Source of the DNA: Paraprevotella sp.
Lineage (GTDB): Bacteria; Bacteroidota; Bacteroidia; Bacteroidales; Bacteroidaceae
NCBI GenBank assembly: GCA_017425765.1
Contig: JAFOXE010000079.1
Span: 1-8,739 of the forward strand
Direction of reading: 5' to 3'
Length of the DNA stretch: 8,739 nt
Positions 6,325-8,739 of the stretch are shown piece after piece. Numbering within the stretch: position 1 is the stretch's first letter; every line of letters begins with the position of its first letter. The translations under genes were made by a program, and so were the position numbers. The notes beneath the pieces are model-generated. The model made no database searches. It worked only from the letters and a program-made list of their open reading frames with translations, and was not told where the DNA came from.

Positions 6325-6472
6325 GCAGGAAGTGGCCGAAATGCAACGCAAAATTGACGAGGGCATTTTGCGCGCACAACAGAAATTAATAGCTCGCGCC
6401 AAACACGACAACATTCCGTTGGTGATGGCACGCGACGGCAAGGTGGTGGAAGTTCCACCAGAAGAACTATAA
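6278..6472 (+). CDS. Small charged protein overlapping the zeta-like gene; candidate antitoxin or partner
   Basis: The 64-residue product is not from a family I recognise. It begins MKDLNIFTAQPRQ, then has a long charged, probably amphipathic helix (about 14-45, TEQEVAEMQRKIDEG through AQQKLIARAK), and ends with a short beta-like segment (PLVMARDGKVVEV). The ATG at 6278 overlaps the kinase gene by 47 bases. A second in-frame ATG at 6317 overlaps it by only 8 bases and would remove the first 13 residues; the sequence does not decide the start. The frame is distinct from the kinase frame, keeps sensible composition after the overlap, and no other gene covers 6325-6472. Position, size and helix make it a candidate antitoxin or regulatory subunit of the kinase. 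That is inference from context; the usual order puts the antitoxin first. Confidence 0.72.
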   Translation: MKDLNIFTAQPRQMTEQEVAEMQRKIDEGILRAQQKLIARAKHDNIPLVMARDGKVVEVPPEEL

Positions 6473-6581
6473 CAAAGAATGTGGGAGAAGCCAACAAAAC
6501 ACGTTCGTCCTTATCTGTTTTTATGCAAAATGAGTAGGAAGATTTCGCTGCCAAGTAGCTCCCCACACGAACAGAACGAAA

Positions 6582-6635
6582 CAAACTAAAGAGGTTGTCC
6601 GACACACATTGTTATCAGACAACCTCTTTAGTTTG
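6582..6635. terminator. Strong terminator or repeat: 18-bp perfect inverted repeat
   Basis: Arms at 6582-6599 and 6618-6635 are perfect 18-base inverted repeats (core AAAGAGGTTGTC and its complement) around an 18-base loop. A-rich and T-rich arm ends make it able to work in both directions. It lies about 110 bases after the small-protein stop and about 40 before the thioesterase ATG, so it probably separates the two units. The long stem and loop also fit a dispersed palindromic element. Confidence 0.75.
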
Positions 6636-6676
6636 AACATATAAATACAAAATTAACAGCATTAAAACTCATCCTT

Positions 6677-7048
6677 ATGAAAATCGGATTAACATACACT
6701 TGCTCCACAATTGTTGAAGAAAAGCACTTGGCCATAAATGTAGGCAGCGGCGACCTGAGAGTATTGGCTACGCCCGCCATGATTGCACTTATGGAACAAG
6801 CTGCCATGATGACCGTGACTGAACATCTGCCGGAAGGCTGTACCACTGTGGGTGGCTACATCGGTTCATCACACATCAAACCAACGGCTTTGGGTAAGAA
6901 GATTTCAGCCACAGCAATACTTACTAAAGCTGAGGGTAAAAAACTCACGTTCAGCATTAAAGCCGAAGATGAGGAAGGCACCATCGGTGAGGGCGAGCAC
7001 ATTCGCTTTATCGTTGACCGCGAAAAATTTATGGGGCGCATAAGTTAA
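6677..7048 (+). CDS. FlK-like hot-dog thioesterase family protein
   Basis: The 123-residue protein fits the single hot-dog fold of the thioesterase superfamily (long helix VLATPAMIALMEQAAM at 29-44, then beta strands). It resembles the group named after fluoroacetyl-CoA thioesterase FlK. In FlK the catalytic set is Thr42, Glu50 and His76. Here Thr32, Glu40 and His66 (in SSHIKPT) sit at the same spacings of 8 and 26 residues, with the following GKKISATAIL strand and a second strand EGEHIRFIV. The protein should be an active cytosolic acyl-CoA hydrolase, probably a homotetramer or dimer. Members in organisms without fluoroacetate are widespread and presumably act on other short acyl-CoAs, so the substrate is unknown. 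The gene stands alone behind a strong hairpin, no TAnnTTTG element was found directly upstream, and its stop codon lies inside a hairpin. Confidence 0.85.
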   Translation: MKIGLTYTCSTIVEEKHLAINVGSGDLRVLATPAMIALMEQAAMMTVTEHLPEGCTTVGGYIGSSHIKPTALGKKISATAILTKAEGKKLTFSIKAEDEEGTIGEGEHIRFIVDREKFMGRIS

Positions 7049-7067
7049 TTAACTCACACGCCCCATA
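7030..7067. terminator. Hairpin overlapping the thioesterase stop codon
   Basis: TATGGGGCG (7030-7038) and CGCCCCATA (7059-7067) are perfect inverted repeats around a 20-base loop. The loop contains the 12-base palindrome AGTTAATTAACT (7043-7054), which includes the TAA stop. No long T tract follows on the plus strand. It lies between convergent genes and may end transcription from one or both sides. Confidence 0.55.
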
Positions 7068-7092
7068 TTATCAAGTCAGACATTCGTCTTTA

Positions 7093-7674
7093 TTATTTCT
7101 CAACACCCTCTGCAGGCACATTAAATCTGCGCACGCATTGAGGTTCTGTCTGTACCGGAGTTTGTCCATGTGTTGACTCTCCTTTCACGTAGTAATCATA
7201 CCCCCAATACGGATAGCTGTAGTCCTCTCCCCAATAACCATAGTCATCCCAATATTTTTCGTAGGCACGAAGAGAAAAATACGACGATTCGTACACTCCG
7301 TCCATGTAGCCACGGAAATATTCCGGCGATAAGCTATAATTACGAATCATGCAATCCAAACCGGGATCATCAAAGCGCAGATATATCACTCCGTTGTTCA
7401 CATACCAATCAAAGTGATGACGAACGGTCATCGTTCCATATCGTCCGTAGTAGTCAATTTCTGTACCATATCCCGAAGTGTAGTCGTACGACGTGGGAAT
7501 AAATTCAATATCGGAACCACGAGCAGGATACCCGTTTACCATCATTCCCAAATCGCCAAACCATCGGCCGGATAACGCCATCCCTCTTTCGACATCACGG
7601 TCGCAACTACTCAAAAAACCCACCATCAAGAGTACACACATCCATACGGAACATTGATTAAATATCTTCTTCAT
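7093..7674 (-). CDS. Tyr-rich Bacteroidales lipoprotein of unknown function
   Basis: Taking the ATG at 7672-7674, the product has 193 residues: MKK start, hydrophobic segment (9-22) and lipobox FLSSC with Cys24, followed by Asp-Arg-Asp. The mature part begins with LSGRWFGDLG (35-43), a strand pattern seen in lipocalin-like lipoproteins. It continues with DYTSGYGTEIDYY (64-76), HHFDWYVNNGVIYLRF (86-101) and a very Tyr/Trp/Asp-rich stretch at 138-162 (YEKYWDDYGYWGED onward). The tail (163-193) is polar and probably disordered. An in-frame ATG at 7713 would add 13 residues, but it falls on the predicted -7 element, so the shorter start is preferred. Similar proteins with the GRWFGDLG pattern recur in Bacteroidales without assigned function. 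It is likely anchored to a membrane and facing the periplasm or surface. Confidence 0.82.
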   Translation of the reverse strand: MKKIFNQCSVWMCVLLMVGFLSSCDRDVERGMALSGRWFGDLGMMVNGYPARGSDIEFIPTSYDYTSGYGTEIDYYGRYGTMTVRHHFDWYVNNGVIYLRFDDPGLDCMIRNYSLSPEYFRGYMDGVYESSYFSLRAYEKYWDDYGYWGEDYSYPYWGYDYYVKGESTHGQTPVQTEPQCVRRFNVPAEGVEK

Positions 7675-7710
7675 ATCGCTTTCTATTTTAGTTTTTATTA
7701 TCTTATGATG

Positions 7711-7742
7711 CAAAGATAGAAAGGAGATAATCCTGACACAAG
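7711..7742 (-). promoter_or_regulatory. Promoter for the Tyr-rich lipoprotein gene
   Basis: On the minus strand CTTG (7739-7742, one mismatch to TTTG) precedes TATCTTTG (7711-7718) by 20 bases, fitting the Bacteroidetes -33/-7 consensus. Transcription would start near 7704, about 30 bases before the chosen ATG at 7674 and after the alternative ATG at 7713. It therefore decides the start. Confidence 0.68.
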
Positions 7743-7761
7743 TGGATTTTCCCGAACATCA

Positions 7762-7779
7762 TATAGGGTTTTCCCTATA
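7762..7779. terminator. Short perfect hairpin at the pyrD stop
   Basis: TATAGGG (7762-7768), TTTT and CCCTATA (7773-7779) form a perfect 7-bp hairpin that contains the pyrD TAG stop (7775-7777). No T tract follows in the minus-strand direction, so termination strength is doubtful. It lies just upstream of the lipoprotein promoter. Confidence 0.45.
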
Positions 7780-8686
7780 CTTCTAAAGCGCCAATAATTT
7801 CAGTCACACTCTTGCAACCATGACGTTCCAAATATTCATTGATGCCGGCCGCCACCTTTACGGTAATAGAAGGATCAATAAAGTTGGCAGTGCCAATTTC
7901 AATGGCAGAAGCACCTGCCAATAGGAATTCTACGGCGTCGGTTGCATTCATGATACCACCAAGTCCCACAACCGGAATCTTCACTGCTTGAGCCACTTGC
8001 CATACCATTCGAAGCGCTACGGGCTTCACCGCAGGACCACTCAAACCACCGGTTGCTATGGAGAGTACCGGCCGTCTTTTTTCTACATCTATAGCCATTC
8101 CCATCAAAGTGTTGATAAGACTGACAGAATCGGCACCGGCATCTTCTACACTGCGGGCAATGTCGGCAACACTGGTTACATTGGGAGATAACTTAACAAT
8201 CAACGTCTTGTTATAGGCCTCGCGAACGGCTTTTACTACCTCATAAGCCCCTTGTGTAGTAACACCAAAGGCCATGCCGCCTTGCTTTACATTCGGACAT
8301 GAAATATTAAGCTCAATTGCAGGAATCTGCTCCAATTCGTTGATGCGAGCAGCACAAGCAGCATAGTCTTCCGGACATGACCCCGAGACATTTACAATCA
8401 TATTCGTACGAATGTCCTTAATCTGAGGGTAGATGTGCTCGCAAAAATAATCTACACCCTTGTTCTGCAATCCCACGCAATTAAGCATACCCGATGCAGT
8501 TTCAGCCATACGGGGATAGAAGTTTCCTTCGCGTGGATTTAAGGTTGTACCCTTCACGATAATTCCACCTATATCTTCCAAATTGACGAAATCAGCAAAT
8601 TCCAAACCATAACCAAAGGTTCCGGAAGCCGTCATCACAGGATTTTTAAGCCTTAATCCGGCTATATTTACACTTAAATCTGCCAT
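7775..8686 (-). CDS. pyrD: Dihydroorotate dehydrogenase, catalytic subunit PyrD (class 1B)
   Basis: The 303-residue FMN enzyme oxidises dihydroorotate to orotate in the fourth step of UMP synthesis. It is a TIM barrel of normal class 1 length without the N-terminal membrane helix of class 2. Visible motifs are [13 protein letters not shown] (15-27), [13 protein letters not shown] (43-55), [11 protein letters not shown] (127-137) with Cys130 as the class 1 catalytic base, KLSPN (165-169), INT (191-193) and the flavin-phosphate loop GLGGI (241-245). Pairing with pyrK marks it as class 1B, in which electrons pass through PyrK's FAD and [2Fe-2S] cluster to NAD+. The start overlaps the end of pyrK by 13 bases, implying translational coupling and a heterotetramer made in balanced amounts. 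No unusual residues were noticed. Confidence 0.97.
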   Translation of the reverse strand: MADLSVNIAGLRLKNPVMTASGTFGYGLEFADFVNLEDIGGIIVKGTTLNPREGNFYPRMAETASGMLNCVGLQNKGVDYFCEHIYPQIKDIRTNMIVNVSGSCPEDYAACAARINELEQIPAIELNISCPNVKQGGMAFGVTTQGAYEVVKAVREAYNKTLIVKLSPNVTSVADIARSVEDAGADSVSLINTLMGMAIDVEKRRPVLSIATGGLSGPAVKPVALRMVWQVAQAVKIPVVGLGGIMNATDAVEFLLAGASAIEIGTANFIDPSITVKVAAGINEYLERHGCKSVTEIIGALEV

Positions 8687-8739
8687 AATAATCTATTTAC
8701 ATCAAACACAGGACCCTCTTTACATACACACACATGACC
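8674..8739 (-). CDS. pyrK: Dihydroorotate dehydrogenase electron-transfer subunit PyrK, C-terminal end only
   Basis: The minus strand from the window edge reads 21 residues, [19 protein letters not shown] plus QI, then TAA at 8674-8676. This is the C-terminal end of Pyr[10 protein letters not shown] contains the last [2Fe-2S] cluster cysteines and the conserved GPVF motif. PyrK carries FAD and the cluster and transfers electrons from PyrD to NAD+. The rest of the gene lies beyond the window. It precedes pyrD in the same operon, with a 13-base overlap. Confidence 0.88.
   Translation of the reverse strand, partial: GHVCVCKEGPVFDVNRLLWQI

Noticed and set aside
6297..6605. 102-codon minus-strand frame opposite the small partner gene
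   Set aside because: It is antisense to the 64-residue gene and ends inside the kinase gene; no motif and no promoter were found.
1..8739. CRISPR array, tRNA, rRNA, transposase or phage genes
   Set aside because: No regularly spaced repeats, cloverleaf structure, rRNA-like sequence, transposase motifs or phage protein motifs were seen on either strand.

Overview
The window reads as chromosomal DNA of a member of the Bacteroidales (Bacteroides/Prevotella-like). Four things point there. Several genes are preceded by the Bacteroidetes -7 promoter element TAnnTTTG, in two cases with a -33 element about 20 bases upstream. Shine-Dalgarno sites are largely absent. There are lysine-led lipoproteins with Cys lipoboxes. 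The housekeeping proteins (TrmD, PyrD/PyrK, ABC-F) carry Bacteroidetes-style motifs. No rRNA, tRNA, CRISPR array or insertion sequence was seen.

Left part (1-2950). The first ~116 bases encode, on the minus strand, a piece of an RqcH/FbpA-type NFACT protein that looks more like a Clostridia sequence. It is fused out of frame to the 3' end of a small Bacteroidetes lipoprotein gene, so the window edge is probably a chimeric join or a recombination scar. Next come a small HTH protein gene, a 374-base gene-free stretch with stem-loops, and an ABC-F ATPase gene, all on the minus strand. The ABC-F gene is transcribed divergently from trmD, and each has its own TAnnTTTG element in the shared intergenic region.

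Middle (2950-5700). trmD (+) converges on a secreted GH43 glycoside hydrolase gene (-). One bidirectional hairpin terminator, overlapping the GH43 stop codon, serves both. Upstream of GH43 lies a 272-base gap with two tandem small hairpins, then a hemolysin III/TrhA-type membrane protein gene (-).

Right part (5700-8739). A well-formed promoter drives a two-gene plus-strand unit: a zeta-toxin-like P-loop kinase and an overlapping gene for a 64-residue charged protein, a plausible toxin/antitoxin-style pair with the partner second. It ends in an 18-bp perfect inverted repeat. A FlK-like hot-dog thioesterase gene follows (+). It converges on a Tyr-rich lipoprotein gene (-). The end of the pyrKD operon (-) comes last, with pyrK cut by the window edge and overlapping pyrD by 13 bases.

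Most of the content is ordinary core and accessory gene content. The zeta-like kinase with its overlapping partner is the best candidate for an under-described system. The chimeric left edge is the most important data-quality point.
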